A stretch of 64,000 nucleotides of DNA, from assembly GCA_000818945.1 (NCBI GenBank), contig KN805399.1, forward strand, positions 62,001-126,000. The letters run 5' to 3'. The DNA comes from Schizochytrium sp. CCTCC M209059 (lineage: Eukaryota; Sar; Bigyra; Thraustochytrida; Thraustochytriidae). The notes beneath the pieces are model-generated. The model saw only the letters and a program-made list of their open reading frames with translations. It made no database searches and was not told the origin of the DNA. Each line of letters opens with the position of its first letter. The stretch's first letter is position 1. Shown piece by piece: positions 7,461 through 19,600 of this stretch. A program made the translations under genes and the position numbers.

Positions 7461-10322
7461 ATGCTGAGTGTCCTCGAGCAGGACCCCGTCCAGGTGCTAG
7501 CCAGAGTGCGCAAGAGCAAGCGAGGAGCCGGGCTCACGAGCTGCCGCGCAGAGGTCGAGGTCATCATCGGCGATACACCCGCACGTGTGACTGACAAACA
7601 AAGACTTGAAGTTCGGGTGCCGCCTCGCATGCCCGTGATCGACTGGTTCGAATTGGAGCTTGCACCTCAGTTCGTCCAGGGCCCCGTCCGCGCACAAGTC
7701 ATCGAGGATGAGCAAGATATCACGCTCTACTTTGACTCGCGATTCATGTTCGACTGCTTTGCTGCAGGAAGTGATGAGCGCTTCGAGAACCTTGACCAGC
7801 TGAGCGACATTGCGCAGTACGAATTTGCCCAGAGCGTGGCGCTCGACTACTTTGGTCCGCGCCGCGTGCCCTCGCACTTCCGCAGACGTCAAGCCATTCT
7901 CGTGCGCGTGCACAGTCTCATCAAACGCCACTGGCTTCGTTTTGCCTGGACAAGGCTCATGCAGCGGGCCTCGCCGAGCCGCAAAGTCAATGAGCGCCTC
8001 GTGGATTTGCTCACGCGCAACTTTGCGCGCAATCGTCGTCATCGTTGTCTTCGAGAGGTTTTCCAGGCCTGGTCCACCGCGAGCGCGAACAGGAAGCGTC
8101 GACATTCGCTCGTTGGCCGGCTCGTCAACAAAGCCTCCTTTGCGCAAAAGAACCTTGCCTTTCAGGCTCTCTTTCGCAACGCTTTGCGCTCCAAAATGGA
8201 CGAGCTCGTCTACGACAATCAGCAGCCGTCTCAGACTGTGAACAAGCTCATTTCCAGCGCTCGACGCGAGGGCCTTGACGCGCAGGGTGTTCTTTCGCCA
8301 CAATCTATCCTCAAATACCTGATGGAGAGACATTTGGACATTGAAGGCGACCTCGTGAATCAGGTCATGCGAAGCCCCGTTAAAAAACAGCAAAAGGGTA
8401 GTCCCGATGGTGCCCGGCCCTCCCGAGGGTCTTCCGCGCGTAAATCTTTGCGTGCTAGGTCTGGACTTGGTGGTGCGAGTGCGAGCGTCAGCACAGAGCA
8501 AACTCGGCGCTCCGGCGCAGTGAGTACGCCCGAGAAACCGTCCTCGACGTCCAGTTCCCCATTTCCAGACAGCGGTGACTATATCTCTGCGACACCGAGC
8601 AAGTCGGCAGATACTTGCAGGCAAGACGCACGCTCGGCGCGAGCGTCTGTGCGCCGAGCTGCAAATGGTAATTTCCGTCGCGCGAGCCCGCTCTCCGAGT
8701 ACCTGCGGGCGCAACACTTTCAACGCAATCAAGACGCATCCACGCCTCAGTCTGGAAATACTTTTGCCACACCAGAACACACTCCGATACCCCAAATCCG
8801 CTCGCGGGCACACCCGCACTCGCAATCGCGGTGCGCATCCCTGCCACCCACGCCGGAACATGCTCCTGAAGTCATGACCCCCGTTGCAAACACGTGCGTG
8901 CCGCTGCCAGCCTTTGGCAGTGAGAATCCTGATTTTTCGCGGCAAGAACATCTGTTTCGGGAAGATGACGAAAGCCCCAACGAGGCAGTTGGAACACCGG
9001 GCACGGAAATGCCGGACGCACAGCTACCTGAGGATGATGCGTCCATGATCTCCTGCGAAGATCCTGCATTCGGTCCTTCGAGCGAGAGCGAAAATGCTGG
9101 CGCTAGATACACGAGTTGTTTTGCCGACACCTCGTTCAAGCGTGGAAACGGTGCCTTGCGTGCTGAAGATGCGGAGGCGAGTCGCCGCATTACCGATTCT
9201 TCGATATCTTCGGGAGATAGCGCGCTCTCAGCATGGCGGCAACAGGCGCGTGGCAACCAGGAGCGCGCGCGCGGAGTACAGCTCGGAGCTTCTTTTAGTG
9301 CCGATCTGTCTGGGTTATCTTCGGTCCGTGACAGTCTTGGTCCTCTTTCGCACGCTTGCAATGGTGGCGTAAGCGGCGCTGAAACGGACCGTGCTCGGAC
9401 GCAAAATGCCAAACTTGGTCATCGTGGATGGCAGGGCAGGGCCATGGAAAGAAAGGCCGCAATGTCCCGTACACCATTGTCTGCAGGTTTCGTATCTAAG
9501 TGGCAGGTCATGAGCTCGCCCTCGTCTGCCAACTCGAGCTCATCGCAAGAAACCTATCTTGTTGGACCCTCCACCCGCATGCGCAACCTTAGCGCATACG
9601 AAATTCCGGAAACGCCTGGACCGGGGAGCGACAGTCAGTCGTCTTCATTCACCTCGCCTGCGTTCGCATCCTCGGCGGCAAGCTACAACAAGCGACGTCA
9701 ACGCCAGCACCAGGAACAAGAAAGCCAGTCGAGTGCAAGCTCTCTTGGGTCGGGCGTCGTGCAACTGCTCCAGACCCTTGGACTTGATGGCTTCGTGGAC
9801 AGATTTGTCGAGGAAGAACTTACAGACCTTTCACTTCTGGTGCGAATGTGCGTTGCCGACAAACGAGAGTTCAAAGAGACGCTTCGGGAGATGGGTATCA
9901 TGAAGATTGGTCAGCGCGAGCGAATCGTTCGTGCTCTTCTCGAGGAGCACGAGATTCTGCAAGAAACCTCCTCACGAAAGTCGAGTGCCTCAAAGAAAAG
10001 CAAGAGGAAGAAAAAGCGCAAGGCGCCTAAATTTGAAGAACCCAACGTTGTCCGTGCGCTCCAGGACAGCCAGCGGCGTGAAACCGAAGCGAACCGCAAG
10101 ATATCGTTCCAGTCACAAATTCAGCTTAAAAAGATCTCTAAGCAGGTGCTGCAAACGGTGCAAGGGCCGCTCTCGACGAGTGTACCACGGTCCGCACAAT
10201 CTGTCACGCCCATCGATACGAGCAAAGCCAAGCAGCTGAGGCCCGTCTTCCGTCCCAGCGGCGAAGTCGAGGCCTTTCAGTTACGCTGCAATTACTACCG
10301 ACGTCTGGGTCTCAAGGTTTGA
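7461..10322 (+). CDS. SAM-domain protein with N-terminal basic helical repeats
   Basis: A 953-residue protein from an ATG in an A-rich context (aaaATG). The N-terminal 120 residues are a globular segment I cannot assign. Residues about 135-260 are basic helices with recurring aromatic motifs (RFAWTRLMQR, LREVFQAWSTAS, LAFQALFRNAL) that recall Sfi1-type centrin-binding repeats. About 270-760 is a long Ser/Thr/Pro/Arg-rich disordered segment. Residues about 765-832 form a convincing SAM domain (LLQTLGLDGFVDRFVEEEL ... MGIMKIGQRERIVRALLEEHE). A Lys-rich stretch (SKRKKKRKAPK) and a helical tail follow. SAM domains mediate oligomerisation or partner binding. The Sfi1-like reading, if right, would suggest a centrosome or basal-body role, but that is inference. 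It is convergent with XPC, with the ends 164 bp apart. Confidence 0.7.
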   Translation: MLSVLEQDPVQVLARVRKSKRGAGLTSCRAEVEVIIGDTPARVTDKQRLEVRVPPRMPVIDWFELELAPQFVQGPVRAQVIEDEQDITLYFDSRFMFDCFAAGSDERFENLDQLSDIAQYEFAQSVALDYFGPRRVPSHFRRRQAILVRVHSLIKRHWLRFAWTRLMQRASPSRKVNERLVDLLTRNFARNRRHRCLREVFQAWSTASANRKRRHSLVGRLVNKASFAQKNLAFQALFRNALRSKMDELVYDNQQPSQTVNKLISSARREGLDAQGVLSPQSILKYLMERHLDIEGDLVNQVMRSPVKKQQKGSPDGARPSRGSSARKSLRARSGLGGASASVSTEQTRRSGAVSTPEKPSSTSSSPFPDSGDYISATPSKSADTCRQDARSARASVRRAANGNFRRASPLSEYLRAQHFQRNQDASTPQSGNTFATPEHTPIPQIRSRAHPHSQSRCASLPPTPEHAPEVMTPVANTCVPLPAFGSENPDFSRQEHLFREDDESPNEAVGTPGTEMPDAQLPEDDASMISCEDPAFGPSSESENAGARYTSCFADTSFKRGNGALRAEDAEASRRITDSSISSGDSALSAWRQQARGNQERARGVQLGASFSADLSGLSSVRDSLGPLSHACNGGVSGAETDRARTQNAKLGHRGWQGRAMERKAAMSRTPLSAGFVSKWQVMSSPSSANSSSSQETYLVGPSTRMRNLSAYEIPETPGPGSDSQSSSFTSPAFASSAASYNKRRQRQHQEQESQSSASSLGSGVVQLLQTLGLDGFVDRFVEEELTDLSLLVRMCVADKREFKETLREMGIMKIGQRERIVRALLEEHEILQETSSRKSSASKKSKRKKKRKAPKFEEPNVVRALQDSQRRETEANRKISFQSQIQLKKISKQVLQTVQGPLSTSVPRSAQSVTPIDTSKAKQLRPVFRPSGEVEAFQLRCNYYRRLGLKV

Positions 10323-10486
10323 GAGCAAACTTTGATGTTTGCAAGAGTTTCAAAGTTTGCGCACTGCCCATACACCTTCACCTTCACTTTTTCTCGCTCA
10401 TGATACATGCAAAAGTGCAAAAAGAATTCGTATACAAAGAAGCCAGAAGCTCTCATTGTAGTAAGAATGTAGAATACTCAATCAAG

Positions 10487-13060
10487 TCATATAACTTCCT
10501 CGCGTTTACGCACACCACAGCGAACGCAAACAAAGAGAGTGCCATGGAATCCCGAAATTGCAGGGTCTTCTTCATTCTTGGCTCGTTTCTTCGCTACGAA
10601 CTCATGCTCGCACGCCTGCGTGTGGCCGCGCAATTGAACCTCTATGGCGTCGTTGGTATTATCCCCGGTATCAGGGTCGTTACTGGCAGGAGCAGAAGAA
10701 TTGTAGCGCTGCGCAAGTTCTGCCTTGACGAGAACTGCCTTGGTGAGAGTTTCCCATCGCTTAAGTACTCGCTCTCGGCGTTTCTGCGCGGCCTTTTCTA
10801 TACGAGCTTGTTGTAGTTCCTCAGCTGCATCGCGTACAGTTTGTGCATGATGTGCCGCCACAATGACCCCCTCGTACTTTGGAAGCATTCGAAAATCGCG
10901 ATGCTCAAAGCCGACCATTGCAGGCGCAAAGTCAATACCAAGTCCCTTGGCAGCTTGTGCAGCAAGGTCAACTTGAACATGTTCGCAACCCTGCGGGCAA
11001 TGTTTGGGGCTCCACATTTCAACGTTTCCGTACTGATTCTTGGGAATCTCGCCGTTTGGTCCAAGCGGTGGAGGAACAAACTCATCTGTTTGCCACTCCC
11101 CAAAGAGCCGAATCTTACCAGCCTCCGGATCGGTAGCACCGTCGGCATCTTCGCCGTCCTCTTCGAATGCATCCATGTCCTCGACCCCGTCATCTGCATC
11201 GTTTTCGGACGCCCTTGCGCTCTTGTCGTGGCTCTCATGCAGAGAAGGAAAAGCGTCATCCGAGGAAGGGTTCAATTGTGACGCGACATAAGGTTTCGCA
11301 TCGGATGTGCTTTCGCTGACATCGAAGGTGGCTATGCTTGCGTGGTCTAAACCTCCACGACGAATGGGATCCACAAGCTTGTATGGATTGCCTCGCTCGT
11401 CTTCACGAATGACTCGACCCTTGCACCTCCATCCTGTTTTAGATCGCAGGGTCGCGACATTCTCGCGCAAGTGAACTTCCATGCCTTTGAAGAAGCTTGT
11501 CGGCTGCACACCAGGTTTGATTGCTTCGTAACGACGAAGATGCTTGAGCAAGACATACGACGAGTGCCTACGAAAGGCTTCTACACTGGTAGGCAGACTT
11601 TCGTGCTCGGCCCGCTTTTGCAACTCTTCCTCTTCGTTTGCGACCACTTCCATCGAAACAGCCTTCCGAAATGCCTGACGCTGCGCCGCGGTCAACTTCG
11701 TTTTGGCACTCTCTACCCAAGTCCGTCCTCGTTGCTGCATACCAAGGAGAACACCAAATTGCCACCAGCCATCCTTTTCATTGTGCCTGAATTTAGAAGT
11801 CGAAGACCAACGTCGAGCGTAACGACGCGTCACATCAACCGCAAAGCCTTCGCTCAGCATTCCAACCACATAGCAGCTCTCTGCAGGAAGGTGCCCGAGA
11901 GTTCCGATGTCGCGATCTGCTGGAAAGACGCTGATCCAAGATCCATGTGCGGCCGGACCCAGCTCTACTACTTCCGGCGTCACTCTCTTTGCCTTAATTA
12001 TTTCACTCTCGTTGGCACCATCACTACCATCGTCACCAGCTTCATCATCATCGTCGTCGTCGTCGTCGTCGTCGTCATTGTTGTCATCGTTGTCAACGAG
12101 ATTCTCGACTTTTCGTCGTTTACCTTTTCCGGTCTTCTTTGCGCTACGCGGCTTGCCTAAAGCATTGCCACTCGGCAAAACGAGGATCTCTGCCCAATAC
12201 TCATTAGGTCGCGACGGCGTGCGTTTCGCTTGGCGTATGGACACGAGGGTAACCTCCTCCGAAGTGGGAACTGGTTGTTTGCCATCTGCTGTCTTTTTCT
12301 TTGTCTGCGTTGCGACCAAACGTCCGCGAGGATGCAAGTTAGCCACCAGCCGACATGGAATGCCAACAGATCGCGCGAGCGCAATAAAGACTAACGTGAG
12401 CTCAAGACGGCTACCTAAGCGCTCTCGAAGCACATGCGCCAAGCGGTCCGAGGAGATAAGTTCGGAATCCTGGCACGAATCGTCGATCCCAAATGTATCG
12501 TGATACCATCCGACAAAGACACGGACACGTTTCACCGTGTCCATAGTCCGAAAGGGCGCAGGCATTTGTACATTTGCAAGTTTCCATAACATATCCGCGT
12601 CACAGACTTTGTTGACGCGCATTGCACGCGAGAGCTGGCAAAGGAGGTCCAGACGGTGCTCAAGTTCGATGCGCGAGCGCTGTCTCCTTTTCTTCTCCTT
12701 TTTTCTTTCTTTGGTAGAAGAACTTGCTGCTGTTGCTGCGTCTGCCTTCTCCTGTTGCGACTTGGACTCTTTCTCGTCTCCTACGCGCTTTTTCTCAAGA
12801 ATTCGCGCAAGCCCCGGATCATCCTGTTGCGGCGCCTGCGTTTTTGTGGTCGCGGAAGAAGACGTCCAGGAAATCCCAATATCGCCCTCGTCGGCATCCT
12901 CGTCCTCGCCATCATCCTCGTCCCCGATGACGTCCGCGCCAATATCAAAGTCGAACTCCACGTCAGATTCCTCGTCGCTCTCCACGCCCTCTGGTGCGAG
13001 CTGCGCGACCTTCAAGTTGGCGCTGCCCGCGGTCGGGCCCGAGGCCGGATCCGAGGCCAT
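10487..13060 (-). CDS. XPC: XPC/Rad4-type nucleotide excision repair damage-recognition protein
   Basis: An 857-residue homologue of XPC/Rad4, which detects helix-distorting lesions in nuclear global-genome excision repair. The N-terminus is acidic. A transglutaminase-like fold follows (LTLVFIALARSVGIPCRLVANLHP, then EYWAEILV). The three beta-hairpin domains come in order: BHD1 around residues 500-563 (LRRYEAIKPGVQPTSFF ... GRVIREDERGNPYKLVDP), BHD2 around 648-687 (LFGEWQTDEFVPPP ... GNVEMWSP) and BHD3 around 700-743 (FAPAMVGFEHRDFRMLPKYEGVIV). A long Asp run encoded by a GTC/GAC repeat near 12046-12086 sits in the transglutaminase region. The C-terminus carries CEH...CVRCG, a possible small zinc site. 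The frame extends to 13093 but only through a GTG; the first ATG is at 13060. Confidence 0.95.
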   Translation of the reverse strand: MASDPASGPTAGSANLKVAQLAPEGVESDEESDVEFDFDIGADVIGDEDDGEDEDADEGDIGISWTSSSATTKTQAPQQDDPGLARILEKKRVGDEKESKSQQEKADAATAASSSTKERKKEKKRRQRSRIELEHRLDLLCQLSRAMRVNKVCDADMLWKLANVQMPAPFRTMDTVKRVRVFVGWYHDTFGIDDSCQDSELISSDRLAHVLRERLGSRLELTLVFIALARSVGIPCRLVANLHPRGRLVATQTKKKTADGKQPVPTSEEVTLVSIRQAKRTPSRPNEYWAEILVLPSGNALGKPRSAKKTGKGKRRKVENLVDNDDNNDDDDDDDDDDDEAGDDGSDGANESEIIKAKRVTPEVVELGPAAHGSWISVFPADRDIGTLGHLPAESCYVVGMLSEGFAVDVTRRYARRWSSTSKFRHNEKDGWWQFGVLLGMQQRGRTWVESAKTKLTAAQRQAFRKAVSMEVVANEEEELQKRAEHESLPTSVEAFRRHSSYVLLKHLRRYEAIKPGVQPTSFFKGMEVHLRENVATLRSKTGWRCKGRVIREDERGNPYKLVDPIRRGGLDHASIATFDVSESTSDAKPYVASQLNPSSDDAFPSLHESHDKSARASENDADDGVEDMDAFEEDGEDADGATDPEAGKIRLFGEWQTDEFVPPPLGPNGEIPKNQYGNVEMWSPKHCPQGCEHVQVDLAAQAAKGLGIDFAPAMVGFEHRDFRMLPKYEGVIVAAHHAQTVRDAAEELQQARIEKAAQKRRERVLKRWETLTKAVLVKAELAQRYNSSAPASNDPDTGDNTNDAIEVQLRGHTQACEHEFVAKKRAKNEEDPAISGFHGTLFVCVRCGVRKREEVI

Positions 13061-13666
13061 GACCCCGGGGTTGGCTGGCACACGCCGAGGCACAACAAGG
13101 CCGCCGCCAGCAAGGCAGGCTCTGGGCGGCAGCGGGTCCCGGGTCTGCGCAGCGTCAAACTCTCTGCCGGCCCGGGCTGCCGCCAGCGGGACTTGGCTTG
13201 GCTTGGCTCTGGGCTTTGGGCTTTGGGCTTCGGGCTTTGCGCGAGTTGGAGGACTGCGCTGCGAGAGAATTCAAAACCGCATTGCACGCACGGCATCTAT
13301 CAATCTATCAATCCAGCCAGCCAGCCAGCCAGCCAGCCAGGCGCCGCCAGTCTCGCGCGTCGCGCGCACGCGGGCGGCCACGGGGCGCCCGCGGCTGCTG
13401 TGGCGGCGCCCCTGGAGACGCGAGGAGCGGGGCCAGCCGAGCCCGCGCGCCGTTGGTCGAGCGCCTGCCTTGCCTCTATCTATCTATCCACGAACCCGAA
13501 GTCCCAGGGCGGGAGAGCGAGGCTGAGGAGCTGCGCTGCGCGGCGCGACGCGGCTCTCCAGGTCTGCAGAGAGGCAGGCAGGCGGGCGGGCAAGCGCACG
13601 AGCGTAGGTGCGTAGGTGCGTGCGTACGAGGCAGAGGCGAGGGCGACACAGACGCGGCCCGCGAGG
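13061..13666. promoter_or_regulatory. Divergent XPC/VPS13 intergenic region with repeats
   Basis: About 600 bp between divergent starts. It holds a GGGCTTT-type repeat near 13206-13240, a (CAGC)n array at about 13311-13341, a short TATC run near 13477-13490 and an AGGC/GGGC run near 13572-13590. No gene is supportable. It should contain both promoters. Confidence 0.5.
13311..13341. repeat. (CAGC)n microsatellite
   Basis: Seven or so tandem CAGC/CCAG units lie in the XPC-VPS13 intergenic region. Confidence 0.85.
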
Positions 13667-16600
13667 ATGCTCGAGGGAATCGTAGCCGGCGTCTTGAACA
13701 AATCGCTCGGGTGGCTCATCGACGATCTGAACAGCGATAATCTCAGCGTCGGCATCTCCAAGGGCGACATCTTTCTCCAGAATGTCAAGGTCAAAGCTTC
13801 GGCGCTAAAGGACGCAGGCTTGCCGCTGGAGCTTGCTCATGGCTCGCTCGGGAGACTGCGAATCCGAATTCCCTGGACAAATCTCTACAACGCTCCGGTT
13901 CGCGTCGAGGTGGACGACGTCTTCTTGCGCGTCCGCTGCGCGCGCGCGGAGACTGTTGGAAGAGCTGGAGCTGGGGATCACGCAGACGAGGATGGAGACT
14001 CTGAGACAGATGAAGAGGAAAGTCGAGAGGCGATACTTGAGGCCCTCGACGCCTCGCGCAAGAGAGCCCTTGCTGCTTTTCAAAAGGGCCTCCGCCCTGC
14101 TCCTGCAGAGTCTTGGTCGGGCCGCCTCATTTCTGGCATTACCTGCGCAGTCATTCAAAATCTACTCGTCACAGTGACGAACGTTCACATCCAAATCGAC
14201 CATCGGGATAACGTCACCGACAGAGTCTTTCAGGTTGGCCTTGCCATTCCTGTGGTCAAGGTTGCACCCATTGCAAGCTCACGGGAACCCGAAGCAGGAT
14301 GCGTGCGCAAAACGACTTCGGTGGAGGGTCTCCGCATCTATCACAGAGAGCCCGAGGTCGCCAATGTATCACCGTTGGACATTTTTGACACAGACACCTA
14401 CCTGGAGGATGGTGTGTGCTTGCTGTTGGAGCCTCTCGACGTCAACGTGCGCATTCCCGCACTGTATGTAAAGGGCTCTCCACCGGCGTCAAAACCAGCT
14501 CTGCAAATCATCGTCGATATCAAACGCGTCGCCATGAGCTTTGATGAACGACAGACCAAACAGGTCACCGCTTTGGCTACCTATTGTGCGCAGGAGACCG
14601 TCATTATGACGAGCGGCTGCAAGCGCCCTCGTCTGCGCCCCGATCAATCTCCCGGCGCGTGGTGGACCTTTGTCTTGCATCGAGTCAGAAATGATCTGCG
14701 AGCGCGACGCCGGCGTCTTTCGTGGCTGCGGCTTGCCGGGCTTTTCACCAAAAGCCAGACGTATGCTTCTCTTTACACCCGCAAATTCCCCGGGGGTGCT
14801 GCAACCGTGGATCAGCTACAGGCTACCCTGCAGCTCTCCGTTCAGGATAGCGCAAAGTTGCGCAAATTAGAGAACAGCCTCACCGATGCAGAAGTGATGG
14901 CGTTTCGCACGCTCTCAGAACTCCGCCTTGTGCAAGAGTTCAACTTGGAACAGCAAGAGAGCTTTTCGCATCGATGGCTCGGCGTTGGTGGCAGCTCAAC
15001 AAGATCGATCCGCGAGCATGCCGCAGCTCTTGCGCGCGCTGAAGCTGCAAAATTCTACGGCAACCCTGCGCGTCCCGACGACAGCGTGATTCAGTTCGAT
15101 GTCTTTGCCGCGGTGCACGAATGCAAACTGCAACTGGCAGGTCTTCTCTCTATCGAGGTCGACTACCTGGCCACCAAGGCGATCAAACAGGGTCCACTAA
15201 CGAAGGGCGACATTCAAATTCTCGACGTGCGCATGGCATCCGATGCGACTCTCAGCAAACCAAGCATCCTCGCCTTTCCTGACAAAGTCATTGGTGATCC
15301 GTGCTGTGAAGTTATCTTTACGCTGCGCGACGGAACCTCTGGCGAGGCTAGCGAGATTGTTGCCGCCTTTGAACCTCTGGATTTTTGGCTCGACGCTTCA
15401 TTGCCCCGCGCCATCGAGTCGTACGCACACGTTAGTCTGCTCGGGGCCTCCCATGTCATCAACGAGGAAGACATTATCATTGAGGAGGCGCACAATCTTC
15501 GCACGTTCAATCAAGGCAAACGTCGCGACGCGCAAAAGGCCATGGCTCACATGCAAGTATCCCTGCACATGCGTAATCTGAGTGTACATATGCCCATGCC
15601 GTCTAGACGATCGTACACAAGATCAGAAGTCGATGCCGGACCCGATGACGCTATTCTCATTCATGTTGAGGATGTCAAGCTGCACCAGCTCAACGAGCCC
15701 AATCTATGCACTTCGAACATTGCATTGAGTTGTGGGAAACTTAGTCTTGATCTCGTCAAGGTTCTTCCTGCGAGCTCTTGCGTCCTCAGAGGGGTCGAGA
15801 CGGCATCCATCCTGCGCCCGCTCGACTTTGGTCTTGATGTTACCATGAATCAGTGTGCCGAGGATCAATTATGCGATCTTCTTGCTGTGAATCTGGACCT
15901 GAATTCGTCCGTACACATTAATGTGTCCACGAGGTCTCTGCGTCGAGTTCTCGCGTTGCAAGCTGCTCTTGAGGCCGCCTTGGATCTCCCAAGTTCGAGC
16001 CCTGACCCAACGCTCAAGTCTATTGCCCCTGGAGCACTGCAAGTCACGCAAGCAGAGGCAGAGCAACTTGAGCGACGGGTTCGTATGCGCGTCAACGTTT
16101 CGCTCGTTTCGTTCGTGATTGATCTGCAGGCAAGCGAAGCGCAAACCGGAATCTCAATTTCAGGGTCCAAGATTCTCGTTGAACAGGTCTCGCGGACGTT
16201 TGGCTCACAGGCAAGGGTCGAGGTTGCTTCTTTGCACATGTCTGGCGTCAGCGGGGTTGTCGACGCCTTAGTATTGAAGAACGCGTATTTCTGGCGCAAT
16301 GCGCAATCCACACTTCGCCCCGTTTGGCTTCCTGTGCCAGGCTTTCTCGGCGACAACACCGACCACATTCTATTCAACGTCGACGATGCCGTCGTGTTCC
16401 GCGCTAACGCTCTCGACGTCTGCGCCGAAGACCAACTGTTGTCTTCCGTCATGGCGTTGCAGCAAGAGGCGCAGCAACAAATCGCTGCTGTCGAGTCCAC
16501 GAATGTGCAACAAGAAAAGAGTAGAAACGGAACACCGTCGTTGAGGAGTGCACCAGCGCGCTCGCTCTCTGCTTTTGTGCTTGTAGATCAATCGACTATG

Positions 16601-19600
16601 TGCATGCGAAGAGCAGACGACACAGGAGACGTCGCCGTCATTCGTATTGCCAGCGTTGAGGCAACTTTGCTCGACATGAAGAGCAAACACTATGGAGATG
16701 GCACCGAACCCGATCGCGATTTCTTCGCAACTGCAATGGTCGGCGGGGCCCGCGCCCACTCGGGTGGTCAGAATACAGAAGAGGGCCTCTTGTGGACAGG
16801 GGAAACCTGGCCGACGCCAATGCTCTGTGACGTTGCATGGATGCGTCGTGTTTTCACCGCAAAGGACGCCTTCGTTAGCCTGCAAGTCTCACGCGAGACT
16901 CCAGAAAGTCACTTTGATGTGTCAGCAAACTTGTCACGGCTTCGTTTACATGTGTCAGCCCCACTTATCGCCAATTTACTCCAATTTGCAAACGAGATGG
17001 GGGCCATTGCCAGCGCATTCATTGCACCGAGTCCCGATGCAGACGCTTCTAAAGAAGGTGCAGGAGGAGGAGATAATGATGACGATGATGATGATGATGA
17101 TGAAAATGATTTCACAGCCGCAAGGGACCGGCGCACGGGGTCGCTTGTAGGTGAGCAGAACCAAGGCGCTGATATGGCGATCCAAATCACCGAGATAGCA
17201 ATGCTCATTCCACGAGATCCCTCTGCTGACACCGGCGTCGCGTGGGATTCACGTGATATGGTCGTGAGCCAGCTCCACGAGCTCGCTGTACAGGCTTCCT
17301 TTGGCCCAGGTCGGCTAGGAACCACCACCGATGGAAGCTCGCGTCGCGACTCGTTGTACTCTGATCCATCGGCTATCCTTGGCGACGATTCAGACGGTTT
17401 CTACGATGCGCGATCCGCTGCTTCAGATGGACTGTCGGCGCGCAATTTCCTGGAAATGTCTCTCTCTGCGCAAGTGGCCCTCACCAATTTTTCAATCGAG
17501 ACCTGGTCCTTTCATCGCGACCTGTATCAGACCCTTGTCCGTCTGTCCATGGCAACGGCCATACAAATGGAACCCGGGCATCACGACTTCCGCTTCAATG
17601 TTACTCCGGCTGTGATTGCATGTTCTCAAGAGCAGTACGCTCTCCTTCTCGACGCCGTGGCTGCAAATGACTTTGCGAGTATCTCTGCGTCCTCGGGCGC
17701 CACCGCTGCACCGTCTCCAGCGACCGTAGAAACGAGTCAAGCGCGGAGTCGAAGAACTTCCGCGGTATCCAATCGCTCGAGGCGCACGAGTCGTGCCGAT
17801 GATATTGGAAGTGCACGAAATGGACAGCTTGATGGCGAAGAAGACAACGGGAACTCCCACGTTGTATCGTTGAACTGCTCTTTCGAGTCTCTGACTGTGA
17901 CGCTGTTTCTCGACGCCGGTGGCGACCAACTTCCGCGACCTCGCGAACGGGGCGAAGCTCTTTCGCGCGAGAAACGTGCTCTAGGGCGCGAGCTTCTTCG
18001 TTTTCACGCCAGAGGAATGCTTGCAACTCTCGAGAGTCCAGCTTTTCCAGACGAGGGCACCGGCGAGGTTGTGCTGCAGCATATGGAACTGAGAACCTCG
18101 AGTACGTCAGGTCGTAAGCACCACGCTCTCAAAACAGACCGAGAGCCCTTTTATGTCACAACATTTGCGCTCGCTCCTGATCTTGTCGAGATCAACGGTC
18201 GTCTCGCCAATATCACAATCGAGACATTCGAACTCGTTTCCGCAATGTCCACCTTTTCTCAGGTCCAAGATCACCTGCGCGTTCGGTCACTCGATGATGT
18301 CAAAGCGAGCGATGGCCTGCATCCTGTCTCATCTCGACAGTCCCAAGAAAGTCGAGCGGCAAACTCTTCGAACGCGGCGACGGAGGCCGCATTTTTGCAA
18401 GCTTACCACGCCAGGCAATCAAACGTCCCGCAGCGCATACTTTTGCCCAAAAATGTGCGCTTTTCAATGTCTTGCGAGGAGTTTGCCGCATCGCTTTCGC
18501 CTGCCAAGTCGGCTCAAAAGCTCGTCTTCGCGCTGGCCTTCCAGGCGAGTGCCAAGGTTGTCAAAGACGCGCAGGCCGAGGTCCACGTTGCAGTCCAAAA
18601 CATCAACCTTGCTCGAAGAAACGCGACGCCGAGCTCATCGCTTGCACGAGTAACCGACGGCAGCAGCGTGGGGGCGGGCACGGGTGCAGATGCGGGCGCA
18701 GATGCAATGCACAACGACGATTCGGTCGTTTGGTACTTGCTCCGGCCCTTTTCGCTCAATTTGCAAGCAGACGTTCAGATCCCAGGCCAAGAAAATCCTA
18801 CCTTGCGACAAGATGTTGTCTCGGCCGAGCTCAATGTGGAGAGCATTCAGGTCGAGGTCGGCCGCGAGGAGTATGCACTCTTGATGGAAGCCGCAAGCGT
18901 TGATGCGTTATCATCCTCTCAGCATGGCTCTGGGGATGACAAAAACACCAAGACAAACACTAGGGCTGGCGCCCCTGCACCCTCTTCGGAGCCAACGACT
19001 TCCACCGAAACCTATGCCCCAGCTCCACTGCCAAAGCGCCGCGAGGTGCGATTGAAGCTATGCATCGAAGACTCGTCAGTAGCGCTTTTTGAAGACTGGA
19101 CCGAATTTCGTCCTCCAATCGTGCAAGCGAGACTGCAGCGCTTTGAGCTTACCGCCTCGCAATACGACTTTCGCGACCTGCACTGTCAGTCTCGCGTGAA
19201 CCTCGATGTTTTGCTCTCTGCATCATACTGGAACAAGAGACACGGATCATGGGAGTCTATGATCGACCCGTGGTGCTGCCACATCGGAGCCGATAGTCCA
19301 CAATTTGTTCAGGAGTCCCCCAAGGAGCGCCTCGTGCAAACTCTGGGGTACGACAAGGAAGCCCCTGTCAATCCTCTGCGGTTGGCTTCCTTGTTTGCCA
19401 ATCTCGAGTCTACTCAAATGCTCAACATCAATGTGACCTCGGCTGCTGTGCAGCAGCTAACCAAGGCACAAGATCTCACAGCGATCGACAAGTATACCAA
19501 GCGTGCACTAGGGGATCTTGCGCATGACCGTAGGCGCGCTCCGGACTCGAGATCGGCCGATGACGACAGTCTGATTGTCCGTAACGAGACAGGGTCCCAA

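Noticed and set aside
7497..8951. 484-residue minus-strand frame inside the SAM gene
   Set aside because: Composition is Arg/Ala/Cys-rich without a domain, while the plus frame has a SAM domain and a good start.
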